Positions 34,001 through 47,000 of a DNA stretch of 64,000 nucleotides are shown here, in pieces. Both the position numbers and the translations under genes were made by a program. How positions within the stretch are numbered: position 1 is the stretch's first letter; each line of letters starts with the position of its first letter. Below the pieces are notes generated by a model. That model did no database searches. It saw only the letters and a program-made list of their open reading frames with translations, and was not told the origin of the DNA. The stretch is from Todiramphus chloris collaris (taxonomy: Eukaryota > Chordata > Aves > Coraciiformes > Alcedinidae): positions 1,632,450 to 1,696,449 of the forward strand of contig JANVCC010000021.1 in assembly GCA_025345505.1 (NCBI GenBank), in the 5' to 3' direction.

Positions 34001-37000
34001 TTTTCAGACCTCTTTGGACTGATTTGACGTGAAATTGAAACCACTTTAGTTATCTGAGATTAGTCCCAAATCACACAGGATTGCTGTTGTCCCCTCAGTG
34101 GATTAGCATGACTCACAATCAAGACAAGGGTTTAGGGAAAATCTTGTAGTTCAAGAATTCAAAGAGCAGCATAACTAATACCGTGTCCTAAATTGACTTC
34201 TCATCCCTCCTGCTACTTCCCCAAAGGAGCACCACCTGGTACCTGCCAAAGAGACACCTCTTTGTAACCACCGTCTAGCAGCATCAGTCCCAAGGGGATC
34301 TTTGGAAAACACATCTTTTTCAGGAAGTCCTCAGCTTCTTCTACACAGGAGACACCACTTAGGTGTGCTTGTGCACTTGCCCAGTGCAGTTGCAATGGCT
34401 TGACCTTAATCAGAGCATTCAGAGTGCTTCCAAGCTCCTAGGTCCAGGCTAGCCAGCCAAAGTGAAGTGATGGGAAATTAAATAGTCCTTGACTGGGGTG
34501 AATGGAAGATGGGATTTTGGAGCATTAATGTTGTATGGACCTGCAGCAAAGTCTAGGTGCAGTCTGTAAGACTTACCTCATTGCAAATCAGTGTTTAAAG
34601 GAAGGAATATTAAGCTTAATTTATCCTCTCAACATTAACTTCCACTGAAAAAGCAAGCTATGAAAGGAAAAAAAAAACATCTAATGTATTTTAAAGGTTA
34701 TGTTTGATCATCGAGTCCTTTCTGAGTGTTCAGGTTAAATTTAAGTATTATCATGTGAGATGAAAAACTGAACTGGAATGACAGTCCAGCAGTAGGAGGT
34801 ATTGTGAGAACATGAAGGGCTCATCTAATTGTCTACATGCCTGGATCATGGCCAGGAAATCTAACAATATTAGAGCATAATTTTGAGAACTGTGCCTATT
34901 TGTATTTTACAGGTATTGGGCAACCTGGATTCTACTCTTTCCATTTGTGTTTTGGTGTTATGATGTCCAGAATTCCCCATTTCTTTCCATTTAGAACTTG
35001 AAGAGTTTCAACCTCTTGCCATTGGTTAAGTGGATGAACGATGTCTACAACACCAGTAATCATTTCTTCATGAAGGTTCATCAAATCATCTCTCAAACTA
35101 CTCTTTAAAAATTAAATAAATTGAACTTCTTAATTCCCTTTCTGTGGGAAGCAGGCTTTCCAGATTTATGGGTTATTTTCAGTGCTCTTTCTTAAGCTCT
35201 CTCTCAACCCTTCCCTTCTTCTTTTCCAAAAGATAAACACCATACTTGTTTAATTAATAAGACCATTTTTTTCCTTAGTGACATAGAGATAATAACATTT
35301 TTTTTTCAATAGGAAGGAATTTGTGAAGTCAGATTTTCCTCCTGTTCCAAAATCCATAGATTAAAAGCCATCAGTGCATCAAGATTTAAATGCCGAAAAA
35401 CCTGATAAATTAATTAAAAAAAATAATAATATAGAAGGTATAATTCTAAAACTGGGGAATTTAATAAAAGAATGAAGTGAAAAGGCAGGAAATCTTGTGA
35501 ACTGATGCTGATCCCAGATTCTTAGATAGATTTTAGGGGGCAAAGAACTGGTATTTCTCATCTCACTCAATAAGCAAGCTTGCTTCCTCCAGAGGGACTC
35601 CTTTCTGTCCTTAGAAAAACTGTGTCAGTTCCCAAATGTTCTCCAAATGTTTGGCACAAAAGGGTAAACTAAGGACAGAGATCTTGCTGTAAATTACTTT
35701 TTTCTCTCTTTAGTGGATTTAAATGAGATGTTGATTATCGCCTTAACATTCTTGCAGTGGTTTAGTTCCGTATAATAGCAAAGCCAGTACTAAGTTAATT
35801 AAAAGAGCTATAATGTCTGAAAGAAGTCAGCAGGTTTCTACGGGTTGCTGATGAAAGGGAAAGTGGTTCTTTTTTAATGTTTTTTTGTTTGGGGTTTTTT
35901 TTTTTTTTTTTCATTTTCGATACAGTATGCCTCTGTAATCACCTACAGTGTTTGCCATGATGACAAAATTAGATAAAACCAATCACGGGAAACAAAGCTG
36001 TAAATAGAATTCACAAAACCAAACCAAACCATCAACGTAAGAAAATCAGACTGGCAATTTATAAGATCCACCACGGGTCAGTCTAGAACCACAATATTCT
36101 GTAATCATGCCACCTCAATTCCCTGGATTAAGAATGAGTAATGAAGGACAGAAATGACGTGGATCAGCAGTGTTCTTTCACTCGAGTGGTCGTGATGTAT
36201 TCATGGAATAAGGCTGTTGGAGTCAGTGAGATGAAGCTATGGCCATATAGGACTTGAAATGCAGGAAGTTGTGTGACAATGATATCCCTCAAAAAGTTGT
36301 CAAGCTTATGTGTGCATGTATATTTTTAATGTCCAGATCAGTGAACTATTTGACTCTGACCATACAGTTGCTTTGCTTTCACATAACTGCTTTTTGTTTG
36401 TGTCTTTGAAGAACGGCAGCATTCGATATGATCTACATTCTGAAGGGAAATGAATCAAAATTTTTAGTCTTCTCCATAATGCCATTTAGAATCTTTTAGA
36501 ATAGTTACATATACTCTGGAAATGTCTTTAAAATCGGAAAGTTTCAGAATCACCTAACTATTTTTTGCTGTGTTTTAAACGACTCTTCCTGTTTCAACGT
36601 GAATGGATTTCTGAAGTAGGGTTCTTTTTGTGGGACAGGGGGAAGGAGAAGGTTGTAATTTGTCATGCACATTAATAATGGACACAAAATAGGGAGAGAT
36701 ATGGTATACACAAAAGCAAAAGAGAGATTTTCTTAGCTTCCTGTAATCTTTCCTGTGAAGAAATTTATTGTGCTCAACAAATGCCATTAACGTGCATCCC
36801 AGGGTAAGCTGCAGAAAGAAAAAACACAAGACTTATGAATTTTCAACTCTTAAACATAGATACATCACTGTCTCTGCAAACTATAGGATATTATCCCTTT
36901 TATGCAGGTGTTTTAGTAAACACCTCGGACATTCCTGACAGAGTACTTTCTGCTGTTTCCAGTGAACTAAAACTTCTGTAGAGAGATCTTAATTTGAAAA

Positions 37001-40000
37001 GTTTTTGATGGGAAGTTTCTGAGGTCAAGCTGGACATAGAAAGAGAGAAAAGGTAACGTTTTAAATCTAGGAATTTGACGTCTTTGATATAAAAAGAAAA
37101 AAAAAAAAGACATTTCAGCACAAGTCATGTTTTGAAAACACTCCAGATGTTTACTGTTTACTGATAAGGAATGAAGACAAATATGAAAGTCTGAAAGGTC
37201 AGAGCAAGAAAGAATATTTAGCCTCCATGCACTTTTTCTTTTGAAGTCACTAGCAATTGTAAAATGTTTTGCCACTAAAATTCCTCAGTTATAAGCTTTT
37301 TTGATGTGCCATGCTGATTGGGCAGGAAAGCCGAAAGGTGGTAAATTGGGCACAAATATTACATGAGCCTTTTCTATCTTCTGTAGAGGACCCGAGGCAA
37401 TTTGGTTTCCCACAGAGTCATCTTCTAGTGTAAACCTATTTTAAGCCTGTGTGTGAGAAAGGTGAACTTAGGCAGTAAGAAATTTTGTGAACATCTTTTC
37501 CCAGTAAACGTAACCCTATTTTGCAGTGATAGAACCTGGCAAATCAGGCTGATTTCTGTTAATCAGCTTGGTTTCCACAAATATTCACCAAATTATTTAC
37601 ATAAAAACAATCAGCCTGTGGTGTCTTTGCAGTGTACTGTTCACTTTATTCATTATTTACACACTGAGATGGGCACTATATGCTATAGATGCCTCATTGA
37701 TGCTACTCTGGGATACTTTTTAAAACCTAAAAAATGGATCACTAAGAATAAAAACAAATAATAAATTCTGATTAGGGAACATATTCCCTTCCCTGTATAA
37801 TTTTTTTTCATGGTAAGAAAAAAAAACAGGTTTCACATCAAAAGCAAACCAAATACCTGTGACGAAGATCATTTTAGAAGGCACTTGTGAATAACAAATA
37901 TTTAATCTGGAGAAAAGAAGAAGATCTTAAAAATTTATAAATATTCTTAAGGTTGGTACTGGTTTCTTTAATGAGTTTAGATTGGTTAATTTATTTCAGA
38001 CTGTGCACTGATTAAGAACAGCGACTGAAATAATACCTTGTGGCTACAGCACACTAGCTGAATAATAAGCCAGACTCCTGCCATGAACAGCACAGGCTTG
38101 AGCATATCTTGAAGCTTTTGGCTGCATCAGGTAGAAAAACACAGACAGAAATGGAGCAATTGGTGAATACTGCATTTTGATCTGTGTAACAGAGTGTTCA
38201 GTGCAAGAGTACAAGAGGGCTGTAGGAAAAATCAGGCAGTGAGATAAGGAGAATGTCTAGAAGTAATGGAATAACTTTTGTGGGCTTTTAAGTCACTGGC
38301 TTAAATTTTTTTTTACTTCCTCTGCAGTAACAGTTTGTCCAGAAAGACCAAATTTTGTGCATTCACTGTGAGGGAAGGAACTCTACTATGGTCAGTAAAG
38401 GGTCTCAGGTAATGGAAATTGTATAGATAAACTGAGTGAAGAAAGATACCTGCTTATGCTTCAGAAAATTACCTGATAGTTGTGAAATCTGTGGATATTT
38501 ATTAGTTCTCTAGAATAGTATACATAGAATCATATAGGTAGTAACCGTCAAAAATCCTTCTCTTTCTGGTTGCTTGCCTTCTGGGTGAACATGGCTACTG
38601 CACACCCAGCTCTGTGGCTCAGAGTAACATCATGTAAATATCCCACATTCAGTTAAAACACGCTGCCTGGTGTTGAGAAACATCAGAGGAGGCAGAAAAG
38701 CAGTGACCCAGGGTCACAAATACTAGACTATCAAGATGAATGGGGTAGTCCTGTGAAATCATCTAATTCCTGCTTAAGAACTAAATTGTGAAAGGTGTTT
38801 ATGTGTTCTAGAGATGAGAAACAAGCCTTACCACTCCATTAATCTGAAGAACTGCAACGCCATTAAAAGTGGCACTATTGAAAAAATAAATAATTAAATA
38901 AAATAAGGAACTTTCCATCCAAAGCTGTTGAATTCTTCTCTGCATGCAAGCAACTAACTCTCGTCTATAGCTAAGAGAGGCGGCATCTTGCTGTCATATC
39001 TTATACCAGCAGTGGGAACATAGCCAGGGGGAGAAGGGAAAATAGTTGCCTAAAGTTCCCAATAGCTAATAATAAATGAGTGCTCCATAAAGTATACCAA
39101 TGTACTTTCTGGAAAATGTCCACCCCTTTCAGTCAAACTGCACACAAAGATCGATGTAACAAATACCACAGACTTTGCTATAAAACCTATAAGGAAAATC
39201 CCCTCCTTGAGTCTGTCCGTGGAGCTTTCTTTAAGAGTAATACCTCTGTCATTGTATAGGCCATATTACACCCACGGTTTCTATCAGTGACTGGAATAGG
39301 TAATTCTTTTTAGACCCTCCTGATTAGAGCCAAGGGGACAATATGTGATTAACATCCCACGGGAGCCCGTAGCAGTGTGAAAGGCAGAGATTGCGGAAGC
39401 CAGGTCACGCAGAGGTCTTGGTGACAGAGAGGCGAAGCAACCTGAAAATCTCCATCATATGCTGCTGCAAGTCCAATTACTGTGCATTTTGCTGCTAAGC
39501 TCAAAACAAAAATTGTAGGCTGTGACAGGAGAACATGGCTAGGAAAAAAAAAAAAGCCCTCAGGAGATGAAAACCTTGCGAAGTGTACCGAGGAAAGTGC
39601 AGAAAGAGAGCGTACCTTGGCATGGAAAATAATGAACGGAAAGATGCCACTGCACAAGAGAGCACACACCAAAACCTTTCCCAAAACCTGGAATCTGAAA
39701 CATCACTTTCCTGGTCTTGGTTATGACAGTGTTTGGGCACTGCTGTGCTTAAGGATTCATTTTACCTTATGGAGATTTTAATGGGACTGCTCATGCTTGG
39801 AAGAAAATTAAGGCATCAGATTCCTTAAGAGAAATTGCTGGATCAGAAGCAAACGTCTTTGGAGATTCATGTCCCATTTGTAGACCAAGCAGGGCATGAT
39901 GACAAAAGGAGAAGAATGTTTACCATCCTTCAGAAAGGTGGTGTAGATTGTCTGCAAGTTAAGCGAGTCAAATATGTCTAAACAGCAGCTAATGCTCATC

Positions 40001-41660
40001 TTTCAGAAGCAATTGTTTGACCAAAAAAAGGCACGTTGGGAATTTGGCTCCTGTATTCCTCTTCTCCTCCTGTATTCCTCAAAACCCATGTTTTGAGACT
40101 TTTGCACAAGAAATTCATTGTGCTGTATGCTGTCACAGTAGCACCCACAGGACATTTGGAAGCAGCTTTTGTTGTGGATGACTACAGTTTGATGCAGAAG
40201 CTCTGGAACATCACGTCTGTCATTAATTCAAAGGTAGCAATAGGCAAAGCTAGAAAGCAGGCAGCTGAATATTGCAGTTCGCCAGGGTATAATCCTGATA
40301 GTCTCAGCACCACGTAGAGGAGCTACCGGGAGCCTTTGGGGAAGATGACAAAAACTCTTCTTCCACTCTCATGCATTTTTAGACACTTTGAAGTTGCTAC
40401 TCAAAGAGGCACCTGTGGCTGCTTTGGGTCTCCTAGAAGCCATCAGTGTAATTTCAGTGCCCACTACATACAATCTTATACCTGGAGTAACCTGTCTGCA
40501 TTCAGAGGAGCAGAGAAGGCTGTAGGAGTGGATGGATAAAAAATCTAAAAATAGACCCTTTCTCTACCAGGAGGAGAGAGTGCCGTAGCTCCCTTGCCCT
40601 CCCTTTCACCAGCGCTTGCTGCTGAAATGCTGCATTCGTGTCACTGAGATTCAGTGCCAAGCCAAGCATTTGCCACCTATATAGGAGCTTAAAATAGCAC
40701 AGAGGCTGACAGGAATACCTTGGAGTCTGACAGAGGGGTGGTTTTCTGATATATTACACTCTGTTGTGGGAAGTTTTTATTTATTTAGAATGATATAAGC
40801 ACCCTGGGGAAGGATATGGTTTAGATTTACTCTTGTCTGACCCAACCACAGTGTGTCTGAAATGTAAAGTAGCACTGAGCTCTCCCCAGGGGTCTGGAAA
40901 TGGTGCAGCTCTATTGAGTGATAGATTTTTAGCAGTTCTCCTGCATGGATCCCACTTGGTTGATGTAATGCTGAGTAAAGCACACACATTTCCTCTACAG
41001 CACTCTCATTCATCCCTCCATAGCCACTTACTGCAGAGACCATGCAGGCTTTTAATTATTTTACTAAAGAGAGAACATTTTCCTTGGAAGTGCATCATGA
41101 AATTTTAATGACCGCGCTTTTAGTTCCAGAAGAAAGACCTCAAATAGCAGCAAAGCCCATGTGAAATTCCTCATAGGCTTCAGCTTCTCCTCCACAGCAC
41201 CAAGGAGAAGGCAGGACCCCCAGAGTTATACGTAGATCTGCTATTCTCCTCTAGTCATACACCCCAGTAGAGTCAACTGGGCTGTCATGGCCTGCAAAGA
41301 CATTTCATGGTCATACCGCTGCAATTCTCTGGAATGCACTTCACTTTATCTATAAGGAAAGTCCTAAACATATAGATTTTAATTCTAATATGGATAATTA
41401 GTTATCACTCACTGTCCAATTGTAAGACACAACTATATTTAATTGACATAGAATCATACGAGTCACTTTTTGCACCTCTTCTATAAAACACACAGAAAAA
41501 TCCTACATGTCAGAAATTACTTTCAGAAATTTTCTGTAGCCTCAAACTTCCTTTCTTTTTCTTCTTTCTCTTCCCAACATTTTCCTTCCCCTTATGCTCT
41601 CTGGAACAGGCTGCACAAAAATAATGATCCACTCAGCTCTGAAACTAGTTGCTCTTCAGT
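31080..41660. other. Long unique interval without recognisable CR1
   Basis: I recognise no CR1, LTR, RNA gene or known coding exon here. Features are limited to T-runs (about 35880-35912), A-runs, (TG)6 near 31704, and a moderately CpG-retaining segment at 39350-39650. Open frames of up to about 110 codons (for example 39349-39684 minus) have no known family. Decayed ancient repeats could be missed by eye. Confidence 0.5.
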
Positions 41661-41799
41661 GGAAGGAAGGAAGGAAGGAAGGAAGGAAGGAAGGAAGGAA
41701 GGAAGGANNNNNNNNNNGAAGGAAGGAAGGAAGGAAGGAAGGAAGGAAGGAAGGAAGGAAGGAAAGAAGGAAAGAAGGAAAGAAGGAAAGAAGGAAGGA
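41661..41799 (+). repeat. (GGAA)n microsatellite interrupted by 10 N
   Basis: GGAA/GAAG units run from 41661 to 41799, with a 10-N gap at 41708-41717. The last part changes to GAAA/GGAA interruptions (41761-41799), the usual decay at one edge. All bases are purines on the plus strand. Every frame across it is open with a repeating (R/K)-(K)-E-G pattern, which is not a gene. Confidence 0.95.
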
Positions 41800-43094
41800 T
41801 GGACTTCCAATATTTACAGAGTTTCTACCTCTGGCTAACTTGTCTATTCTACCACTGTGTGTTTGTTCCATGCTCTGTGAGTCAGTAAAAGTCCCTTTTC
41901 TTCCTCAGTCTGATCATTTGCAGTTAAAGTCACTGAGAAGAGAACGAGGGGGGAAAAGAAAGGACATGGTCCCCCTTTTTTTTTCTTTTTCATCGAACAA
42001 GAATGAAGCTCATCCTGTACTTGGACTTCATTCTCTGAGGAAAAATATATCTCCAGTGAAAGGCAGCTATCCGGGAAAAAAAAAAACAGATCCTATCACT
42101 TTTCTATACTAATGCAAGAGATTCTCCAAGTAAATTAATCTCAAAGCTGGAATTGTTCTCTGTCAGCAGATTTTATTTCAATAAATCAAGAAATCATCAA
42201 ATTCAGAAAGGATTTCACAAAGATGACCCAGCATATTAAGTTTTTGCAGTGCTTAGTGGGAGAATGCACTGGTGAAGATGCTATAAATGAGGTGAATTAG
42301 CTACCACCTGAAGTGAATTATAGAGAGACCTTGATAGAAATTCAGGAATAAAAAGCAAGGTGAAAAATTAAAAATCTCAGAATTCACCCTTTGCTTTATT
42401 AAGCAATGAAAATTAAGATATCCTTGCATCATTCCTAGGCAGCTTATCCCTTTATTACTAAAAAATGATCTTTTATAAAGGATTTTGAAGTGGACAGAGA
42501 AAACAGTTTAATCATTTTGATGAAAAGCCAAGATTTTTCATCTTCAAAGTGCTAAAATATCAGCACACACCACTAACACTGAACCTTGTTAATCATTAGC
42601 ATCCCTAAAATATAATGGGAGTAACACTTCTCCTAAGAGCTTGCAAAAGAATTGAGAAAAAAAGCAGGTGGGTTTTTTTTTTAGGTTAGACCTTTTATAA
42701 CCAAGTTTATTCATATTTTAATGAGTAATGTATGAATAAGTAGATTTTTAAGTTAACAAATGAATATTTAAAGAAAAGAGAACAGAATAAATTTGTCAAT
42801 CAAAAGTCTTCCAAACCCAGGTACATGCTCCAGGCGTGATCTTCAAAACATTTATGCACATGAGTAACTTGTGACTCATGAGTCACCCCAGTAAAGTCAA
42901 GGGTATTAAATTAGCCTTTTATGAGGAAGGCATGTTAGGATGACAGTTTCTATTCCACCCAAGACAGAGAAAAAGATAAACATCTGCAATGTAGGGGCCT
43001 AATATAAGGTCATCATCTAGCCCTTTTGTCCAGGAGGAAGATGGAGGGTCTGAGGAGCATCTCTGTGGGAAAGGGCCTGGGATGGTGGCAAGCA
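41800..43094. other. Unique AT-rich spacer
   Basis: Nothing recognisable lies here apart from short A- and T-runs (about 41975, 42079, 42670). The segment at about 43050-43094 has CR1-like words (GGGAAAGGGCCTGGGATGG) but could not be aligned with confidence. Confidence 0.55.
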
Positions 43095-43684
43095 GCCTGC
43101 TGATCTAGAGGGATCTGGACATGTTGGATCTATGGGCTGAGGTCAATTGCATGAGGTTTAACAAGGCCAAGTGCCGGGTGTTGCGTTTAGGTCACAACAA
43201 CCCCAGGAAACACTATAAGCTTAGGGAGGAGTGTCTGGGAAGCTGCCTGGCAGAAAAGAACCTGGGGGGCTGGTGGACATCCAGCTGAAAATGAGCCACT
43301 GTGTGCCCAGGTGGCCAAGAAGGCCAAGGGCATCCTGGCCTGGCTCAGCAATAGTGTGTCCAGCAGGAGCAGGGCAGGGATGGTGGCCCTGGGCTGGGCA
43401 CTGGGGAGGCTGCACCTTGAGCTCTGGGTTCAGTTTTGGGCACTGCAGGAGAAGAAAGAGCTTGAGGGGCTGGAGCGGGGCCAGAGAAGGGCAAGGAAGC
43501 TGGGGAGGGCTCTGGAGAACATGTATTATGAAGAGTGGTGGAAGGACCTATGATTGTTTAGTCTGGAGAAAATGAGGCTTAGAGGAGACTTTATTCCTCT
43601 CTACATTCCTCTAGTGAGGTGGGTGTTGGTCTCTTTTCCCAAGTAGCCAGCAATAGGACAAGAGGAAATGGGTTTAAGTTTCAC
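43095..43684 (+). mobile_element. CR1 LINE internal fragment lacking its 3' end
   Basis: Sense CR1 sequence runs from the end of the reverse-transcriptase domain (AGAGGGATCTGGACATGTTG, ATGAGGTTTAACAAGGCC) to GACAAGAGGAAATGGG at about 43675, where it stops in the middle of the C-terminal region. Its normal 3' UTR and octamer tail are absent; a different CR1 follows. Bases 43301-43422 are identical to 24859-24980. Frameshifts and a stop near 43552 destroy the frame. Confidence 0.9.
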
Positions 43685-43689
43685 CTATC

Positions 43690-44010
43690 AGTCCCCCAGT
43701 GCCTACAAAGAGTCATTGAGGAGATGGAGCTGGGCTCCTCACAGTGGTGCAGAGTGGGAGAATGAGATAGAAACATGCATAAGTGAAACAAGAGAGTTTC
43801 AGACTAGGTGTAAGGAAAAGCTTTTCTCCCATAAGGACAGCCACAGAGTGAAGATCGTCCAGAGGGGTTGTGCAGTTTCCCTCCCTGAACGTTTTCAAGA
43901 GTCAACTGGATACATCCCTGAGCAACCTGGTCCCATCCCATGGTCTACCCTGCTTTGAGCAAGAGGTTAGACCAGATCACCTCCCCTAGCTCATTTTCAA
44001 CCTGATTTCA
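43690..44010 (+). mobile_element. CR1 LINE 3' fragment of a different subfamily
   Basis: This fragment starts with a segment unlike the other copies (GGAGATGGAGCTGGGCTCCT, CAGTGGTGCAGAGTGGGAG). It then shows CAGACTAGGTGTAAGGAAAA, AGAGGGGTTGTGCAGTTTCC, CTGCTTTGAGCAAGAGGTTA and CAACCTGATTTCA. The words TTTGAGCA(A/G)GAGGTT mark a subfamily distinct from both main types in this window. The octamer tail is eroded. It joins the preceding CR1 directly in the same orientation. Confidence 0.85.
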
Positions 44011-47000
44011 CAGTCCCACAAATTAACCACTGCTGCTGAAATCATGTGAACTGCTCAACCATTCAAACGTTGTCATTCCTCCTGTTTGGCTGTTACTAGT
44101 GAACAAATTGTTCCTTTATTTTTACCTTTCCCTATAAATTGTTATTGTTTTACCCTCCTAATGAAGTTCCCCAAATCTATTGACTATCCCATTGCCTTGG
44201 TCCTTCCATAATAAAAAGCACCCACCACGAGTGACCGCTATTATTTTTTAAGTCAAAGATGCTGCCATCCTGGCACATCACATCAACTGCCAAGCGACGT
44301 AAACTTAAATCCACTGATCTTTCTGTCTAAGAATCGATTAAGCCTATAACTTCCACAGACACCTCACTTCTTTAATTTTCCCAGTAAAATGCCATGGTAA
44401 AAGGATTATACACATCACCGGGCAAAGCGTTGTGTGTGTGTCACCTCTAATACAGTGCTGTTGTATTGGTGACTAATTCAGCAGGAAAATGCACCAGCAC
44501 ATTTGTAGATAGGGAAGGAAATTAGGATATATGAGTCAGGAATCCCTTTCTTCTGCATGTTGGATGGTCCCACACACACAGGCTGCCCGAGCACAGGCTA
44601 TTTTCAGTAAGAAATTCATGTACTAAGGTCTCACTCCTGTGGGCTAAGCACTAAGCTCCATTATGATTCTAAGAAAATCCCACCTTAGAGTCCCATAGCT
44701 ACCAGAACTGCTTGCAGGAATGAGCATCTCTGTAAGGGTCTAACCAGAAACAAGAAATGGTCGTGGTTAGGAAACCTTATCGCCAGCCTGGCTGGGTCAC
44801 CATGTCAGGAGTTGGATTCCTATAGGCTGGGAACGGGAAAGGGTTGTAATGGGAAATGGTTATATCTTACATGCAAGGTCAGCAACAACTCCTCTTCCTC
44901 TGCCCACTTTTTAAAAGCCAAGTAGCCATGGAGGCTTTCTGTGGGAGGCCAGATTTTGTGTGTGCACACGTGGTATCACGCAAGGTCCAACAGAGGACTT
45001 GTGCTCTGTCAAGTGTCTGGCTCCTTGTAGGGATTAGACAGAAGACAAGAACATGTGCACTGTAGCTAGGAGAGCATATTCAAACCTGAAATGTTCAGAT
45101 CTGGGGGACTTTGGCTTTGAAGTCAAAAAGGGAGATGTCCAATGAGTTTCAGCATCTCTGATGTGCTATGGAGAAAGCCATTCTTACTCATGAAGATTCT
45201 GTACTTTTGCAACCCCTTAAACACTCATGCTTTCTAGATCTGTCCCTAACTCTATTAAAAATGCTTGCAGCAGATCTTGGGGAGGGAAGACATACTTTTT
45301 TCAAAACCAAAACAAAAGTAATTAAAAAAAAACCCCAACAGATAACTTTCTGAAAGACCTTGTTCATCTATTTTCCTGCAAAAAGATCGAGCTCAAGATC
45401 TGGATAACAAAAAGACCAGGGAAGTATCTGAAGGAATTCTCAGCTGGTGTCTTAACAGCTTTAAAACCTCTTATTCCTTTTGAAAGATGTTAGCAACTGT
45501 CACAGACTGCTTCTTCCAAATCAGAAGGGTCAGAAGAATTACAAAAGATGACAGATTCCACCCGATTTCACCCATCCTGGACAGATAGGAAGATCCAGTG
45601 CATCTCTGTTCTGGATACCATCAGAAGTGGTGAGAGATATCGTCACTAAGGAGACAGAAGAGGGATATGTATGGATTATTTCTTCTTGTTCTGGATACCA
45701 TCAGAAGTGGTGAGAGATACCATTAGTAAGGAGACAGAAGAGGGATACGTATGGATTATTTCTTCTTATAGTATTGGTACCTTCTCTGCTTTCCAACTTG
45801 CTTTTGTGATCATGCTAGGAAAGAAGGAGCTCTAGAATCAGATATTCCAACATCAGGAAGTCAACTAAAATCAATTGCTTTCCCATGGACAATCTCCATA
45901 CATACAAAGTAACTTAATAGCTAAAGAAGTTAATGAAATCTGAAGTAGTATTTGATATATGTTTTTAAAATGCAGGTGAGGGAACTTCTTGTTGACCAAG
46001 TCTTTATTCTGTGACCATCATTTGGAAAGCATGCAAGAAACTTTTCTATGTAGCCTTCCCAGTACAGACCAATATTAAATGGATATATATATAAACCTGT
46101 CTCGGTAGACGATAGGGAATAACCAGACTTTTTGGCTGGTCAGTTATCTCTCTGGTCATTCTCAAACCCTTAAAAGCATCCATAATAATAATATAGACTT
46201 GTCTTCCTCTAATGTGATGATGACTCTGAGATTTATCTTTACCAGATGATACAAACACAACTGTCCTAAGACAATTACGTAGCTGGACAAGATGAAGGAT
46301 GGATACAGAGTAGCTGCTTGAGCCAAACCTGAGTAAATTAGGTGAGTGGAAGAACATTTTCTGAAGAATTCCCATGTCCAGTGTAGGCTCCTCTTTCTAA
46401 GTGCAGACGACACATAGTCAGGTCAGGTGGGACTCCTTTAGTGTCCTGTATGGTTCCCCACTGCTGTATGCTCACACAGAAGTACCCACTCAGTTACCTG
46501 CTGGTGCCTACAGTGCTGTCTTATTTCCACCCCCGTGATGATGTGACCTTACCTATCACCAGATGTTGGCCAATACACACCTGGTGACGACCTACCCACT
46601 AGCTAGCAATGCATCCTGTTCAGACCTACAACCTCATTCATTAGGAAGTTTGGCATATGAGATCATCTCCTCAGCCACCTGCAGTGCCTCAGAGCTTCTC
46701 AAAGAGCTTGGAGTCATATTTAAAATGACTAGCAGTACCTTTGTCATAATCCTTAGCTTGGAGTTAAGTTCAAGGCTGCAGAATGACATCCTTAGCCAGC
46801 TATTTTTGTGGTGTGATGGAGCTCTACAATAACGACGAAGGCCATCTAGAAGACAATACTTTTGCAGAAGTCAAAACAGTGGAAACAAACAATTTTGGGA
46901 GCTAAGGAATATGACCTTCTTTGACAGCTTCTGCTTGAAAGATGAAAAACATGTTCTCTAGAGTGTTTGTAAGATTTCTTGGGTTATTATGGAATAATGA

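Noticed and set aside
38523-38548. ACATAGAATCATATAGGTAG, resembling an antisense CR1 tail
   Set aside because: Only about 20 bases match and no 3' UTR sequence follows. A similar short match at 41447-41460 suggests chance.
41470-42112. Open frames rich in KEGRKEGR-type repeats
   Set aside because: They are translations of the GGAA microsatellite, including the N gap, and carry no other protein signal.
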